Below are positions 1 through 10,885 of a stretch of 64,000 nt of DNA, one piece after another (the first letter of the stretch is position 1; the number at the start of each line of letters is the position of its first letter). The position numbers and the translations under genes are program-made. Under the pieces are notes generated by a model. The model ran no database searches and was not told the origin of the DNA. It saw only the letters and a program-made list of their open reading frames with translations. The DNA is taken from positions 806,001-870,000 of the forward strand of contig NZ_CP127382.2 in NCBI RefSeq assembly GCF_003286645.3, in the 5' to 3' direction. The DNA is from Aerococcus tenax (lineage in GTDB: Bacteria; Bacillota; Bacilli; Lactobacillales; Aerococcaceae).

Positions 1-2
1 TA

Positions 3-1418
3 GGGCAAATACCTGGATTTTTTGGTAGCATGCTAGAATCAGTTTTACCAATAATCGAAAGTATTGCTGGGGCTTTAGGTAAGTTAAAATTTGATGGAAT
101 AGCTGACCTTGTACAATCTATCTTACCTGCTATTCAAAACGCTTTTCAGACTTTCATGGGGATTGTAGGACCGGCAATTGGTCAAGTGGCAGAGTCCTTT
201 GCTAATCTATGGAATGCAGCGCAACCATTAATCTCAGCCTTAGCGGACGCTCTTATGCCAGTGTTTGAGGTGGTCGCCTCTTTCCTAGGCGGAGTAGTCA
301 AGGGAGCATTGATGGGCTTATCTGGAGCTTTTGACTTGATAACTGTAGCTGTTCAGATCTTGACACCAGTTGTTCAATTTTTGGTGGATGCATTTAATTT
401 CATTTCGCCAGTGTTGTCTAAGGTTGCCGAGTGGATTGGGGTTCTGATTGGTCTGTTTGCCAATTTTGGGTCTTCTGGGACGTCCCTAAAAAGTATTATT
501 GTTAGCGCTTGGGAAAACATGCAAACAAGCTTGTTTATTGCTAAGTCAGCTTTTTCAGATGTTATCAGCGGAATAATTAACTTCTTCAAAAATCTTGGTA
601 ATGCTGGCTCAAGCTTGAAATCAGCAATAAACGCAGCGTTTAACGCTATCAAGGCCTTTATTTCTTCTGCTGGATCAACAATTAAAAATGCAATTACCGG
701 AGTTATTAATTTCTTTAAAAACCTTGGCAACGCTGGATCTGCTTTAAGATCAGCGATCAGCAGCGCTTTTAATGCGATTAAAACAGCAGTTTTTTCTGCT
801 GGATCAGCGATTATAAGCAAGGTTGAAGGTATTAAGAATATATTTACAAGCCTATGCAACATTAATTTATTTAGTGCGGGAGCAGCAATTATGGAAGGTT
901 TCTTAGACGGTTTGAAATCCATGTGGAGCGCAGTTACCGACTTTGTGGGAGGTATAGCGGATTGGATCCGTGACCATAAAGGACCTATCCAATATGACCG
1001 CAAGTTATTAATTCCTGCTGGTCGTGCGATCATGCAAGGGCTAAATAATGGTTTGCAAGATAGCTTTAAGAGTGTAAAAGCTACCGTTAATGGTATGGGT
1101 GACCAACTATATAACGCTTTTGCAGGTACTACACCTTTACTAGATGTTGGTTTTAACCTCAAATCGCCTTATGACCTATCAGACATTGACCGCTTTAATG
1201 TCAGTGGTAAATATACCCTGGATAGTGCAGAGGACCGAGCAAGGCAACTGGATCAAAAGCTGGATAGTATCAACGAAAATCTCATTAAATTATTGGCTAA
1301 AGATACTGATGTTTATATTGATAAAGAAAAAGTTAGTGCGGAAATTGATGAAGTCAACCGGGCTAAAAATGAGATGATGGAAAAATATGATCAAAGAAGA
1401 AAGGGGCTGCTCATTTAG
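3..1418 (+). CDS. Phage tail tape-measure protein, C-terminal part (5' end outside the window)
   Basis: The reading frame is open to the left edge of the window (it reads GQIPGFFGS before the first Met at 30), so this is the 3' part of a longer gene. Visible residues are alanine-, glycine- and hydrophobic-rich with long predicted helices, as expected for a siphovirus tape-measure protein, which sets tail length and is ejected with the DNA. Two tandem copies of a 43-residue unit containing NFFKNLGNAG (at nucleotides 579 and 708) lie in the middle. The end is charged and coiled-coil-like (AEDRARQLDQKLDSINENL). It is followed immediately by the distal tail gene, the usual order in siphoviruses. 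The call rests on composition, repeats and position. Confidence 0.88.
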   Translation, partial: GQIPGFFGSMLESVLPIIESIAGALGKLKFDGIADLVQSILPAIQNAFQTFMGIVGPAIGQVAESFANLWNAAQPLISALADALMPVFEVVASFLGGVVKGALMGLSGAFDLITVAVQILTPVVQFLVDAFNFISPVLSKVAEWIGVLIGLFANFGSSGTSLKSIIVSAWENMQTSLFIAKSAFSDVISGIINFFKNLGNAGSSLKSAINAAFNAIKAFISSAGSTIKNAITGVINFFKNLGNAGSALRSAISSAFNAIKTAVFSAGSAIISKVEGIKNIFTSLCNINLFSAGAAIMEGFLDGLKSMWSAVTDFVGGIADWIRDHKGPIQYDRKLLIPAGRAIMQGLNNGLQDSFKSVKATVNGMGDQLYNAFAGTTPLLDVGFNLKSPYDLSDIDRFNVSGKYTLDSAEDRARQLDQKLDSINENLIKLLAKDTDVYIDKEKVSAEIDEVNRAKNEMMEKYDQRRKGLLI

Positions 1419-3077
1419 ATGAAAGCTTATGATATTGAAGTAGATGGCCAAAGTTTAAAAGGCCTAGTAACTATTTTAGATGTTGAGCGGACTATGGGGC
1501 CCCCTCAAAAGAACAGAGGGATCTCAGTAAAGCTATTTATTAAGCAAGATGTCATGAAAGTGATTGATGTGCTTAATAAATTACTTACTGGGAGCATCCA
1601 AACTTTTGTCTTTACTGATCAGCCTGACCGCTATTGGCTGGGGAGAGTCAAGGAAAAGATAACACCGACTGACTCAGTCAAAAATAGCCGGCTTACTTTT
1701 GAAATAGTAGTGCCAACTGGTGTGGCTTATGCCATTACACCTAAAGAAATTGCTGTTAAAAATGCCACCTCAGTGATGATTAGAAATGATGGCACAGACG
1801 ATATTTACCCGCAGTTTGACTTTATGCTTAACGGTGAGACCCACATGCTGGGTCTATCGAGTAGTAAGGCTGCTTACCAATATGGGGTAAGCGCTCAGGA
1901 TAGCCCAATAAAAGAGCTTAAAATTAGCCGTACAGCCACCACTGCTGGGCATATTGACTATCGCAAGCAGGCGCTGATTAATAATGTGTTTGACGATTGG
2001 CACGGCTGGCAAGAGGCTGATGCCTGGGACTGGGGCCAAAGATGGCACAAGCGGGGTAATTTTACCCTTGGCAGCCAGGGCTTTCCTACACCAGTTAATG
2101 GCCAAGTAACAGTCGCTGATTGGGCCACTCACTGGCAAACCGGCGAAAGAATGGCCGACTGGGTTAAGGGCCAAACTTTCCAAGTGTCGCAAACTAAAAA
2201 TGTCCGACAAGCCAGCAGTAAAAAAGCATATTTATTGGTTAACCGTGGCCAATATTTAGGCTGGCTGCTAGAGCAGGACATTAAAGGCACTAGATCCAAC
2301 AAAAATGCCTTAGTCCCTAACTATGGGTCACCTAGTGCCTATAAGTGGACGGGGCCAGCTATGCAGCACAGCTTAGATTCCCAATGTACTGACTGGACGT
2401 TAAGTTATTGGCACTACTTCAAGCTATCAAGTGCCAACGAGGCAGGAGCCTTTTTTGTTTCCGTTCGTAGCGGAGATAACGAAGTAGCTAGCGCCTTATT
2501 TAGTGCCCACCAATACAATTGGTCAGTATGGCAACAGTTTAGCGCTGGTGGCCAAGGATTGCCCAATGATAACTATGACCGCTACATGGCCAATGATTTT
2601 CATGGCCGGGTGATGATCAGCAAAAGTGGGCCTCACCTAAATTTTGAAATTTGGAATGACCGAAAAAATGTCAGGTACTCAAAGAGCTATTATGTACCAG
2701 ATATACAATCCTTGCGCCCTGACAAAGTCGTCTTTTGGTGTGGTCGGTATAGTACCAGTGCACCACCTAAAGAAAACCTTGTCGACAGTGTGGAGTTTGA
2801 GGGTACTAATACCAAGGTATGGGTAGAGCCAAAAACTGAGACCATTACCGATGTTATGAACGTTCCTGACTATGAATACACATTTCATTCAGGTGACATG
2901 GTCAGAATTAATATGTCTGATAATCGTGCCTATGTTAACGGCCGGCCAGAGCTAAAGCCGATCGCTTATGGTAGCCGTAACATAAGCGTTCCGCCTGGAG
3001 AACATGAAGTGATTATTACTAGTGATAGTCTGACTAAACCCGATGTAATTTGTAGGTATAGGGAGGTGTTTAGATGA
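1419..3077 (+). CDS. Evolved distal tail protein (Dit) with an inserted SH3-like wall-binding domain
   Basis: 552 residues, starting one base after the tape-measure stop. Residues 1-110 resemble the conserved N-terminal half of siphovirus Dit proteins, which form the hub joining tail tube to baseplate. Residues 227-290 are an inserted module very similar to residues 305-369 of the endolysin encoded at 10886: both share ATHxQxGE, VKGxTF, AYLL and YLGWxLEQD. A tryptophan-rich, lectin-like beta region follows (about 300-470), and the end ([27 protein letters not shown], split here at about 500-545) looks like the usual Dit C-terminal fold. Inserted binding modules are known in 'evolved' Dit proteins; an insert shared with the phage's own endolysin is unusual. 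The stop overlaps the next start as ATGA. Confidence 0.82.
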   Translation: MKAYDIEVDGQSLKGLVTILDVERTMGPPQKNRGISVKLFIKQDVMKVIDVLNKLLTGSIQTFVFTDQPDRYWLGRVKEKITPTDSVKNSRLTFEIVVPTGVAYAITPKEIAVKNATSVMIRNDGTDDIYPQFDFMLNGETHMLGLSSSKAAYQYGVSAQDSPIKELKISRTATTAGHIDYRKQALINNVFDDWHGWQEADAWDWGQRWHKRGNFTLGSQGFPTPVNGQVTVADWATHWQTGERMADWVKGQTFQVSQTKNVRQASSKKAYLLVNRGQYLGWLLEQDIKGTRSNKNALVPNYGSPSAYKWTGPAMQHSLDSQCTDWTLSYWHYFKLSSANEAGAFFVSVRSGDNEVASALFSAHQYNWSVWQQFSAGGQGLPNDNYDRYMANDFHGRVMISKSGPHLNFEIWNDRKNVRYSKSYYVPDIQSLRPDKVVFWCGRYSTSAPPKENLVDSVEFEGTNTKVWVEPKTETITDVMNVPDYEYTFHSGDMVRINMSDNRAYVNGRPELKPIAYGSRNISVPPGEHEVIITSDSLTKPDVICRYREVFR

Positions 3078-6000
3078 TTTTTTTTACAGATAGGCAATTT
3101 AACACAGTGGCCATTGCAGATGCTGATAGCCCTGCCGGACTAAAACTATTAGATGATGATTTAAACATGCAGGTCAAAACTGGGACCTCCTTATACACCG
3201 CCATCCTAAAGAAGAACCATCCCTCAGTTGCTCAGGTGACTGAGGGTTGTTTTGTTTTTGTCCCCGATTTTAAAAATCGTCTGATAGTCCTGGAAATTAT
3301 GGAGCTGGAAGACTATGACAATAAAAAGAAAATCATAGCCGAAGATGCCGGCCTTGATCTGCTGAATGAGGACACAGGCCCAATCAAAATGAAAGGCACA
3401 ATTAAAGACTTCTTTAATGCTATTACTGGGGACAGCGGTTGGGAGATCGGGCTTAACGAGGTAAGCGATAAAAACATTACCTTGGAATATACAGGCACGG
3501 CCACCACCACCAAGCGGCTAACTGAAATTGCTGGACGCTTTGATGCAGAAATTAGCTATAGCTTTGGCTTTAAGGGTAATCGCTTAGTGCATAAGTATGT
3601 CAATTTTCACAAGAAGAGGGGCAAAGAAGTAGGCGAGCGCTTGGAGCTTGGCAAGGAAGTTAAAAGCATTAAGCGCAAAGTATCAATCACTGATCTATGT
3701 ACAGCGGTTATTGCTACTGGACAACCTCACAAGGAAAAGATTAAGACTGAAAAAACCGTCACTGAAAAAGTTACTATTGATGATAACAACCCTGAACAAA
3801 AAAGCGGACCACCTGAAAAGCTCAAGAAGTTTATTGAGTGGTTTAAGGCCAGAGAGGGCAAAGTATCGTATAGCATGTACTCAAGGATGGGGCCTAACTC
3901 CTATGACTGTTCAAGTGCCGTTCACTTTGCGGCCAAGCATGCTGGGCTGATCCCTGGCAATCACTATATCGGTAGCACAGAAACCCTTTTTGGTATGAAA
4001 GGGACCTACTTAGACGAGATTAACCGCAATCAGATCAGATATGGGGATATTTTTGTTGCTGGTGTCCAAGGCGCTAGTGGTGGTGCTGGTGGTCATACTG
4101 GTGCAGTCATTGATGATAGCCATATTATCCACTGTAACTATGGATCTAACGGCATTGAGACAACACCAATTAATGGCCGTACTGGAGGCCCACCAGTGCG
4201 CTGGTTTCGCTGGAGAGATGCAGGAGAGCCAACTAATAGCCAACCCGCTAAGTATTGGACTAATAGCGATGTAACCAGGCATGACTTAGGTTATACCTTG
4301 CCAGGTATCACAGCGGAGCAGATTAACAACTGGGTTCGCTCAGTGAGTCCAAGCAGTGCCTTTAATGGCCAAGGAAATGTCTTTATTGAGTCCCAAAAGC
4401 AAAGCGGCCTTGATGCAAGATACCTTGTGGCTCACGCTGCCCTAGAAAGTGCCTGGGGTAATTCAAACTATGGCCGCAATTACCATAATTACTTTGGTAT
4501 TGGAGCCTTTGACTCAAACCCTGATAATGCCAAAAACTACAGTAACCCTGGTTTAGCTGCTGGAATTATTGGCGGGGCTAACTGGATTGCTAAAAATTAC
4601 TACAATGGCCAATGGAAGCAAAGAACCTTGTACTCTATGAGGTTTAACAACAATGTGCACCAATACGCAACAGACCCATCATGGGCAACTAAAATTGCCA
4701 ATATCATGAAAGGGTCTGAGCGTTTTGTTAAGCCAGTATCATCCACTAAGCAGGTTAAGGAAGTCCAAAAGGTCATCACAGAAGAAAAAGAGGTTGAAAA
4801 AGAAACCAACCTTAAAGACTTTAGATATGATGACGGCCGCTTTTATACCACAGGTGGCGGCCACTTATGCGACCGCGAGACCGGCAAAATCTGGTCAAGG
4901 CATAGTAATAGCGATGAGGGTTATATTGTAAGGCGGTATGACTCACAGGCAACCAGCGAAAAAGCGTTATTTGATGAAGCTTTACGCTTTTTGAAGAACC
5001 ACAACACGCCAAAGGTGGAGTATGAGGTAGCCTTAAATGACCTGCCAGAAAATGTAGATATTGGTGACACCGTTAGAATTATCGATAACGAAAGCAACCC
5101 GCCTTTATACTTAGACGCTAGATTGGTAGAGGTCACCTTAAAATCTGACCGGCCTAACCGTCCTAAAGTGGGCAAAGCGGTCTTTAGCAATTATGTCGAG
5201 AAAAAAGCAGGAATTACTAGTCTTTTAATCGACTTACAAGAGGCCGCTAAGTCTAACCGCTTTAAGTGGGAGAGTCAGCCATATACTATGGCCATTGACT
5301 CAAGTTCAGGCAGTCTTTTTAAAGATGGTGTTTTATCAACCACTTTAAGGGCCAATGTCCGGCGCTTAGGCATTGACCAAACAGCGGTCATTGAAAGTTT
5401 TATCTGGGAAAGAGTTTCCCAATATCCTGACAAGCTCACTAAGACAGATGCAGAATGGAATACAGCCCATAAAATTATCGGGGGTAACCAGTTAGACCTA
5501 ACTGCTGAGGATGTCGAGCTTGAGGCCACATTTACATGTTCAGCCATGCTTGATGGTGTCGCAGTAGCGGTAGCCACCTATACCATTAAAAACTTAAATA
5601 TTGGCATTTATAAGCAGGAAGCTGAGCCTCAAAATGCAAAATATGGCGATATTTGGCAATTTGATGATGGCCAACGTCACTGGAAGCGAGAATACCAAGG
5701 AAACGGAAAATGGGTTGACACAGTCACTAAAAGAGACCTTGACAAGATCCAACTAATGCCAGGCCCTCCTGGGGCCCCGGGTAAAGACGGTGAGCGTGGA
5801 CTACCAGGGAAAGACGGGCGAGACGGAGCTGACGGAAAAAACGCTTATGTTCATTATGCTTATGCTGATAGCGCAGATGGGAGAATTGGCTTTACTTTAA
5901 CCGCCACTCCTGGAAAGAAATACATAGGCATATACGCTGACCATACACAGGCGGACAGCAAAGACCCGAAAGCCTATGAGTGGTCGCTATTTAAAGGCCA

Positions 6001-7765
6001 AGACGGCGCACAAGGACTACCAGGTAAAGCAGGGGCTGACGGCCGCACACCGTATGTACATTATGCATGGGCTAACGACGAGGACGGCCACTATGACTTT
6101 AGCACATACAATAGTGTACAAAGGGAATTCATGGGAACGTGTGTTACCTATAGCAAGGACGACCCCGAAGATCCGAAGATGTATAGTTGGGTAAGAGTTA
6201 AGGGGGAACCTGGTGACCCGGGAGACCCTGGGAAACGAGGCCCGCAAGGTGTACAAGGGCCTCAAGGAGCGCAAGGGCCAAAGGGAGACACCGGAGCAAC
6301 TGGAGCCCCTGGCCCGAGAGGCCCACAAGGAGAAAAAGGCGCAACTGGTGCTCAGGGTCCAACTGGTCCACAAGGCCCAAAAGGGGCTGATGGTGCAAGA
6401 GGTCCCCAAGGTCCTCAGGGGGCTACTGGACCACAAGGGCAAAGAGGCCCGCAAGGATCACCAGGACTACAAGGCCCACCAGGAAAAGACGGTATCACAA
6501 CCTATACTTGGGTTAAGTATGCTGAGGATGCTAACGGCAAAAACATGTCTGACAATCCTGCTGGAAAGTCATACTTGGGCTTAGCTCAAAATAAAACCAG
6601 TCAAACCGAGTCAAACAATCCCAAAGACTATACTTGGATCTATACCAAGGGGGAAAAAGGTGTACCTGGCCAACCTGGGGCTAGAGGGCCACAAGGTCAA
6701 ACTATGTACACCTGGATCAAGTATGCAAACAAACCCACCGGACAAGGTATGTCCGATCAGCCAGACGGTAAGAAATATATAGGGATTGCCTATAATAAAA
6801 CGACACCAAGCAAATCAACCAATGCTGGAGACTATGCTTGGTCTTTAATGCCGCAAAATATTGAAATTGGTGGGAGAAACCTAATTCTTGATAGTAAGAA
6901 AAATGTTTCTAATTCAGACTATCCTTTAATTAATTTCAACCTGGCGGAAGACCTTATAGAGCAGGAGACCTACACTTTAACTGTTAATGCAGAATTAGCC
7001 AGTGAAAAAGAAAATTTTGCCCTTTATGACTCTTTGGGCTGGGGTGGTCAAATTACCTTGACAAAGATCAGAGATAGTATTTACCAAGGGACCTTTAAAT
7101 ATTCACCGTATAAAAATCATCCTCAAGGACTTAAAGCTGACCCTAGAATGGTGCGATTATATCCCTTGCCGGCCAATAAAAAAGGTGTTTCATCCTATCA
7201 CTGGGCTAAGTTAGAAAAAGGAAATACCGCCACCGATTGGACACCAGCCCCAGAGGATGTGAATGACAGAATTGCTGCCAAGGCCTCACAAAATACCGTA
7301 GACGAGCTACAGAAAGCACAGTCAGCCCTACATACCTTGATGGAGCAATTTCCAAGCCCCGAGAGTCTGAAAGACTTATCAACCCAATTTAGTGATTTAA
7401 ACGCCTATGCCAAGCAAATTGAGACCGCAGTGGCCTCAAATAAAACTGATCTCTTGGACCGCTTTAAGATCATGGAGTTACAGGTAGGATCAGCCCAAGC
7501 CTTTTTACAAGCTGTTAATAGACAATTAAGTTTTGGGGAAGAAGGTCTGATGCTTGGTAGTGAGGGCAGCGCCTTAAAAGTCGTGATGGACAATGAAAGA
7601 TTATCATTCCTGGACTCAGGGAAAGAGGTGGCCTATATCAGTGGCCAAACATTATATATCTTGTCTGGGGTATTTATATCATCCTTAGCTGTAGGTAATC
7701 ACAAGTTTGAAAAGCAAGCAAATAGTAAAATTCACACCATTGTAAGTCTTATAGGAGGTGCATAG
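3074..7765 (+). CDS. Tail-associated lysin and fibre protein (Tal) with collagen-like stalk
   Basis: 1563 residues; ATG overlaps the previous stop and follows GGGAGGTG. Domains in order: a phage tail endopeptidase/gp44-like fold (about 1-220); a bacteriophage peptidoglycan hydrolase (Amidase_5-like) at about 250-385 with Cys279, His341 and an HCNYG motif at 353; a glucosaminidase-like domain at about 425-550 with Glu458 in LESAWG; resumption of the tail fold (about 580-720); collagen-like Gly-X-Y blocks at about 897-922, 975-992, 1044-1138 (the long one) and 1193-1210; four copies of a roughly 54-residue beta module between and after them (from about 923, 992, 1141 and 1211); a GRNLILDS...[11 protein letters not shown] carbohydrate-binding-like module (about 1264-1400); and a coiled-coil end. 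It probably opens the wall locally during DNA injection and carries receptor-contact domains. Domain names are from pattern recognition. Confidence 0.87.
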   Translation: MIFFTDRQFNTVAIADADSPAGLKLLDDDLNMQVKTGTSLYTAILKKNHPSVAQVTEGCFVFVPDFKNRLIVLEIMELEDYDNKKKIIAEDAGLDLLNEDTGPIKMKGTIKDFFNAITGDSGWEIGLNEVSDKNITLEYTGTATTTKRLTEIAGRFDAEISYSFGFKGNRLVHKYVNFHKKRGKEVGERLELGKEVKSIKRKVSITDLCTAVIATGQPHKEKIKTEKTVTEKVTIDDNNPEQKSGPPEKLKKFIEWFKAREGKVSYSMYSRMGPNSYDCSSAVHFAAKHAGLIPGNHYIGSTETLFGMKGTYLDEINRNQIRYGDIFVAGVQGASGGAGGHTGAVIDDSHIIHCNYGSNGIETTPINGRTGGPPVRWFRWRDAGEPTNSQPAKYWTNSDVTRHDLGYTLPGITAEQINNWVRSVSPSSAFNGQGNVFIESQKQSGLDARYLVAHAALESAWGNSNYGRNYHNYFGIGAFDSNPDNAKNYSNPGLAAGIIGGANWIAKNYYNGQWKQRTLYSMRFNNNVHQYATDPSWATKIANIMKGSERFVKPVSSTKQVKEVQKVITEEKEVEKETNLKDFRYDDGRFYTTGGGHLCDRETGKIWSRHSNSDEGYIVRRYDSQATSEKALFDEALRFLKNHNTPKVEYEVALNDLPENVDIGDTVRIIDNESNPPLYLDARLVEVTLKSDRPNRPKVGKAVFSNYVEKKAGITSLLIDLQEAAKSNRFKWESQPYTMAIDSSSGSLFKDGVLSTTLRANVRRLGIDQTAVIESFIWERVSQYPDKLTKTDAEWNTAHKIIGGNQLDLTAEDVELEATFTCSAMLDGVAVAVATYTIKNLNIGIYKQEAEPQNAKYGDIWQFDDGQRHWKREYQGNGKWVDTVTKRDLDKIQLMPGPPGAPGKDGERGLPGKDGRDGADGKNAYVHYAYADSADGRIGFTLTATPGKKYIGIYADHTQADSKDPKAYEWSLFKGQDGAQGLPGKAGADGRTPYVHYAWANDEDGHYDFSTYNSVQREFMGTCVTYSKDDPEDPKMYSWVRVKGEPGDPGDPGKRGPQGVQGPQGAQGPKGDTGATGAPGPRGPQGEKGATGAQGPTGPQGPKGADGARGPQGPQGATGPQGQRGPQGSPGLQGPPGKDGITTYTWVKYAEDANGKNMSDNPAGKSYLGLAQNKTSQTESNNPKDYTWIYTKGEKGVPGQPGARGPQGQTMYTWIKYANKPTGQGMSDQPDGKKYIGIAYNKTTPSKSTNAGDYAWSLMPQNIEIGGRNLILDSKKNVSNSDYPLINFNLAEDLIEQETYTLTVNAELASEKENFALYDSLGWGGQITLTKIRDSIYQGTFKYSPYKNHPQGLKADPRMVRLYPLPANKKGVSSYHWAKLEKGNTATDWTPAPEDVNDRIAAKASQNTVDELQKAQSALHTLMEQFPSPESLKDLSTQFSDLNAYAKQIETAVASNKTDLLDRFKIMELQVGSAQAFLQAVNRQLSFGEEGLMLGSEGSALKVVMDNERLSFLDSGKEVAYISGQTLYILSGVFISSLAVGNHKFEKQANSKIHTIVSLIGGA

Positions 7766-9658
7766 ATGGCTACATTTATAGGAGGTAAGGGCAATCTAAG
7801 GCCTTACCTAGAAATGGAAGTTGATGTAATCAGTCAACAGGTTGAAAACAACCGATCACAGCTTAGAGTCCGGCTATACTACAAGCAGGACAGCGGGACC
7901 ATCCAATATAGTGCCCACTATGCTGGGGCTATTAATGTGGATGGCCAAAATTTCCCATTTACTGCTAATGTGGGGATCTACCGGGCTGGCCGGCACCTTT
8001 TGAGGGAGCAATGGCTATGGGTTGCTCATAATGAAGATGGCACAAAGTCAATTGATGTCAGCGGTAATTACAACTTTAATCTAACCTTTAATGGGGCTTG
8101 GATTGGTAATTTTGGTGTTAGTGGCAGAATGGACTTACCAAAGATTGCTAGGTCAAGTGGGTTAAAGATTACTAACACCAGTGGCCAGGCGATAAGCATA
8201 GCCCCGGTAGGTAGCGTTATCCGTTTTAATATTGACCGGTCTAATAGTAATTACAGGTATACCTTGAGATCTAACTTTTACGCTATGGATGTTGCCATTG
8301 CTGACAAGATCAGTAGTACAACATATGATTGGACTATTCCTACCTCTTGGGCATCTAAATTTACAGAGGCCACCAAGACATGGACCACCTTTTATGTTGA
8401 TACTTATAACGGCAATCAGAAGCTAGGGACCACACAAGCTACCCTAGATATTTCAGTACCCGACAATGCTGGGCCGACAATTTACAGCTTTCAAGCCGTG
8501 GACCTAAGCGGACAGACAAAACAGCTTTTTGGCCAATTTGCCCAAGGTCGTAGCCAAATCCGCTTTGATGTGAGTGCTGCCACTGATTACAGTGCCACCA
8601 TACGTAGTTATTCAATAACTTTTGATGGCCAAACCTATTCAGACATTAGGCATACTTTTATACCGCAAAATAGCGGCCAATTGCCGGCAGTAGTTACTGT
8701 TACAGATAGCAGGGGTAAAACAGCAACCAAGACAATTAATGTTAATGTCATGGCTTACAATCCTCCTAAGATTCAGCTTTTTGCCCCAGCACGAGCAGGA
8801 GGCGGCACTAACTCTACTGTACAAGCCCTACTGTCTTTAAAAGTTGCCGATATACAAGTAGGCGGCCAATTTAAAAACCAAGCAAGTGTCAAGATAGAGT
8901 ACAGGCCTAAGGGCACCGCCTCTTGGACTTTGGGCTATAGTGGGCAGCTTAACCAAGCCAGCTTTAGCACAACGGTAACGGCGGGCACAAACATAGACAT
9001 TGGTAAAGCTTATGATTTCCGCTTAACGTTAACAGACAAGATCAGTACTGCTATTTCAACTGCTGAAATTTCAACTGCTAAGGTGGTCGCTTGCTTTAGT
9101 GATGTAGGTATGGGTATTGGAAAAATTCCGGAAAGTGGCCGGGTACTGGATGTTGGTGGTGATACCTTTATTAATGGCACACTATATACGCTTAAAAACG
9201 GTCAATATATATCTATTTCTAACGAAAATAGTTCGTGGGCACATTACAACACTAGTGCACCATCTGGACATTTTTTTAATAAAAATCTTTCTGTTAGGGG
9301 GGATGTTTTCGCAGGCCCTAACTACAATGAAAAGTTGATGAAAGTATCTGATGTACAATCAGGCTCTAATGCCAACGGTAACTGGGTAAGATTTCCGGAT
9401 GGTACTCAAATTTGTTATAAGTTTGGTCTTTCCTTAGCTTCTGGATGGACTGACTACAAAGCAGCAATTTGGACATACCCAGTAGCTTTTTCCAGTTTGC
9501 CAGTAATTACAGGCACAGTACATGACAATCAATATACTGATATGACCATTTCTAACGTTTCAAAAAATACCGGGCAAATTCAAATCAGATCTAGAAATAA
9601 TGACTATGGAACAGGAAACGTTTTAATATCTGCCATGGCCATTGGGAGGTGGAAATAG
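7766..9658 (+). CDS. Phage minor structural/tail protein, DUF859 type, probable receptor-binding fibre
   Basis: 630 residues, beginning right after the Tal stop with AGGAGGTG just upstream (7754). The N-terminal region (MATFIGGKGN, then SGTIQYSAHYAGAINVDGQ) matches the style of DUF859 proteins of Streptococcus phages. The middle is a run of beta-sandwich-like segments. The SDVGMGIGKIPESGRVLD motif (about 440) followed by a short GDTFINGTLY stretch is typical of the junction between a phage fibre shaft and its host-binding head. The last 110 residues would be that variable head. Position at the end of the tail cluster supports a receptor-binding role. The specificity cannot be read from sequence. 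Confidence 0.8.
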   Translation: MATFIGGKGNLRPYLEMEVDVISQQVENNRSQLRVRLYYKQDSGTIQYSAHYAGAINVDGQNFPFTANVGIYRAGRHLLREQWLWVAHNEDGTKSIDVSGNYNFNLTFNGAWIGNFGVSGRMDLPKIARSSGLKITNTSGQAISIAPVGSVIRFNIDRSNSNYRYTLRSNFYAMDVAIADKISSTTYDWTIPTSWASKFTEATKTWTTFYVDTYNGNQKLGTTQATLDISVPDNAGPTIYSFQAVDLSGQTKQLFGQFAQGRSQIRFDVSAATDYSATIRSYSITFDGQTYSDIRHTFIPQNSGQLPAVVTVTDSRGKTATKTINVNVMAYNPPKIQLFAPARAGGGTNSTVQALLSLKVADIQVGGQFKNQASVKIEYRPKGTASWTLGYSGQLNQASFSTTVTAGTNIDIGKAYDFRLTLTDKISTAISTAEISTAKVVACFSDVGMGIGKIPESGRVLDVGGDTFINGTLYTLKNGQYISISNENSSWAHYNTSAPSGHFFNKNLSVRGDVFAGPNYNEKLMKVSDVQSGSNANGNWVRFPDGTQICYKFGLSLASGWTDYKAAIWTYPVAFSSLPVITGTVHDNQYTDMTISNVSKNTGQIQIRSRNNDYGTGNVLISAMAIGRWK

Positions 9659-10092
9659 TGCAAGTGCAATATAGCCCGCAAATTAGCGGGCAAACAGTAG
9701 ATTATACCTTTTACGACAACGACAAGCTTAAAGCAGTCATTGATGGTAAAGAGCAGGTGTTTGACTTATCAACTGTAGAGGTAGGAAAAGCCTATCAGCC
9801 AATCTTTCCTATTATGGATGCTTTCCGGACAGAACAAGGCCTGATCCTATCGTTATTTAAGCCGATTACACTAGAGGCAGACGAGTCCGAGAGCTTTCCC
9901 AAGGCTTTTGAACCCACTACCGATGGAGAACTTGCGGAAAAGGGCATACAGCTGGAATTGCTGGGCCCACCGCCTAAGACTCAACTTAGTGAGCTTGACC
10001 GGCTAAGGGCAGAAAATGCAATGCTGAAAAGGCGTATAGATACACATGATGCAGTGATGTTTGAGTTAACAGGAGCTATCTATGGTAAGTAG
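9658..10092 (+). CDS. Phage hypothetical protein with C-terminal coiled coil
   Basis: About 144 residues, function not recognised. I prefer GTG at 9658: its first G is the last base of the preceding TAG stop, and GGAGGT at 9645-9650 lies 7 bases upstream. An in-frame GTG at 9649 would lie on top of that binding site. The N-terminal two thirds is a mixed beta protein (TVDYTFYDNDKLKAVIDG), and the end has a heptad-like segment (SELDRLRAENAMLKRRIDTH). A small protein between the fibre and lysis genes is common in phages of Lactobacillales. Fibre-associated or chaperone-like roles are possible but not shown. Confidence 0.7.
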   Translation: MQVQYSPQISGQTVDYTFYDNDKLKAVIDGKEQVFDLSTVEVGKAYQPIFPIMDAFRTEQGLILSLFKPITLEADESESFPKAFEPTTDGELAEKGIQLELLGPPPKTQLSELDRLRAENAMLKRRIDTHDAVMFELTGAIYGK

Positions 10093-10141
10093 ATGGCTTT
10101 TTTTATTGCTTTATTTTTTCAGTAAAAAGGAGGTGAAAAAG

Positions 10142-10294
10142 ATGTTGATTACATGGTTAGCGGTTTATATCGTGACAGGGTCCGCAAAATTTGAGGACAT
10201 TCCAAGCGTGTTAAAGCCAAAAGTATATGCCGAGCTTAAAAAGCAAGGATGTGAGTTTGTAGCTGGTGACTACCGGCCAGAGGGAGAAATTTAG
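10142..10294 (+). CDS. Small phage protein, possibly CD1375-like
   Basis: 50 residues, starting at ATG 10142 after a strong AAAGGAGGTG (about 10126). A longer in-frame start at 10082 exists but would bypass that site and overlap the previous gene, so I reject it. The protein begins with a short hydrophobic segment (LITWLAVYIVTG) followed by KFEDIPSVLKPKVYAELKK. This pattern of a short N-terminal segment followed by a 'xxIP/VPxxLxxxVxxxL' helix resembles the CD1375-like family of very small phage proteins found between tail fibre and holin genes. Function unknown. Confidence 0.6.
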   Translation: MLITWLAVYIVTGSAKFEDIPSVLKPKVYAELKKQGCEFVAGDYRPEGEI

Positions 10295-10331
10295 ATAAAG
10301 ATAAAAGGGAAAGGATGAAAGGAGGTCAGCT

Positions 10332-10631
10332 ATGCATCTATTTATTGACTTAGCGCTTTTCGTCAAGGAATGGTGGCCACTGGTCACCTTTTTTGTTGGT
10401 GCAATTTATGCTGGCTATCAAGGAGTTAGAACCATAAATGATACCTTGGTTGATATTAAGCATGAGCTAAAAGTATCTAATGACAGGATCAGCGAATTTA
10501 AAGAGCAATTAATTAAAGTGTGGTCAGAATTAGATAAGCATGATGCCCGGCTAGATAACTTGGCCACGGAAAGCGTTAGGCATAACGAAAACATTAAAAC
10601 CTTATTCAAAGGCGGGAAAGGGGGTGAATAG
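10332..10631 (+). CDS. Small phage membrane protein with cytoplasmic coiled coil, lysis cassette
   Basis: 99 residues, ATG preceded by AAAGGAGGTC. One probable membrane segment near the N-terminus (about 14-32, WWPLVTFFVGAIYAGYQGV) is followed by a heptad-rich charged tail (IKHELKVSNDRISEFKEQLIKVWSELDKHDARLDNL). This layout, one membrane anchor plus coiled coil directly before a holin, is frequent in phages of this group and suggests a part in lysis or tail-membrane contact, possibly a holin partner. I cannot name a family with confidence. It runs straight into the holin gene with no spacer. Confidence 0.68.
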   Translation: MHLFIDLALFVKEWWPLVTFFVGAIYAGYQGVRTINDTLVDIKHELKVSNDRISEFKEQLIKVWSELDKHDARLDNLATESVRHNENIKTLFKGGKGGE

Positions 10632-10838
10632 ATGGATTTCAAAATGAAGAATAGCACTTATGACACGCTGAAATGGATCATCTTAATTGTGGCACCAGCT
10701 TTAATGACCCTGGTTAGCACTATTGGCGGCCTTTACGGCTGGCCACAAACAGAAGTGACCGTAGCGGTCATTGGGGCAGTAACCACTTTTGCTGGTGCAA
10801 TTACAGGAGTATCATCCAAAAATTATAACGACAAATAG
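10632..10838 (+). CDS. Phage holin
   Basis: 68 residues with two hydrophobic segments (about 12-31 and 40-58) and a charged N-terminus (MDFKMKNSTYDTLKW). The pattern K.STYDTLKW, then APALMTL, GLYGWP, and an AITGVSSKNY end, matches the Hol44-type holin superfamily (Phage_holin_5_2). Holins collect in the cytoplasmic membrane and open it at a set time so that the endolysin reaches the wall. The gene abuts the preceding small membrane-protein gene, and a terminator separates it from the endolysin gene. Confidence 0.85.
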   Translation: MDFKMKNSTYDTLKWIILIVAPALMTLVSTIGGLYGWPQTEVTVAVIGAVTTFAGAITGVSSKNYNDK

Positions 10839-10841
10839 ACT

Positions 10842-10864
10842 AAGGGGCTTTGGCCCCTTTTTAT
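10842..10864 (+). terminator. Intrinsic terminator between holin and endolysin genes
   Basis: AAGGGGC (10842-10848) pairs with GCCCCTT (10853-10859) around a TTTG loop, followed by a T-rich run. It sits only about 20 bases before the endolysin start, so it may lower endolysin expression relative to holin or mark a processing point. There is no clear separate promoter after it. Confidence 0.75.
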
Positions 10865-10885
10865 TTTTGTAAAGGAGGTAAATCA

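Noticed and set aside
374..1162. 262-codon open frame on the - strand inside the tape-measure gene
   Set aside because: It is a shadow of the repetitive + strand gene, with no ribosome binding site and no recognisable domain.
6017..6454. Open frames on the - strand across the collagen-like region
   Set aside because: Gly-X-Y codons lack stop codons in antisense, so long frames arise by chance; composition is Leu/Ser/Trp low complexity.
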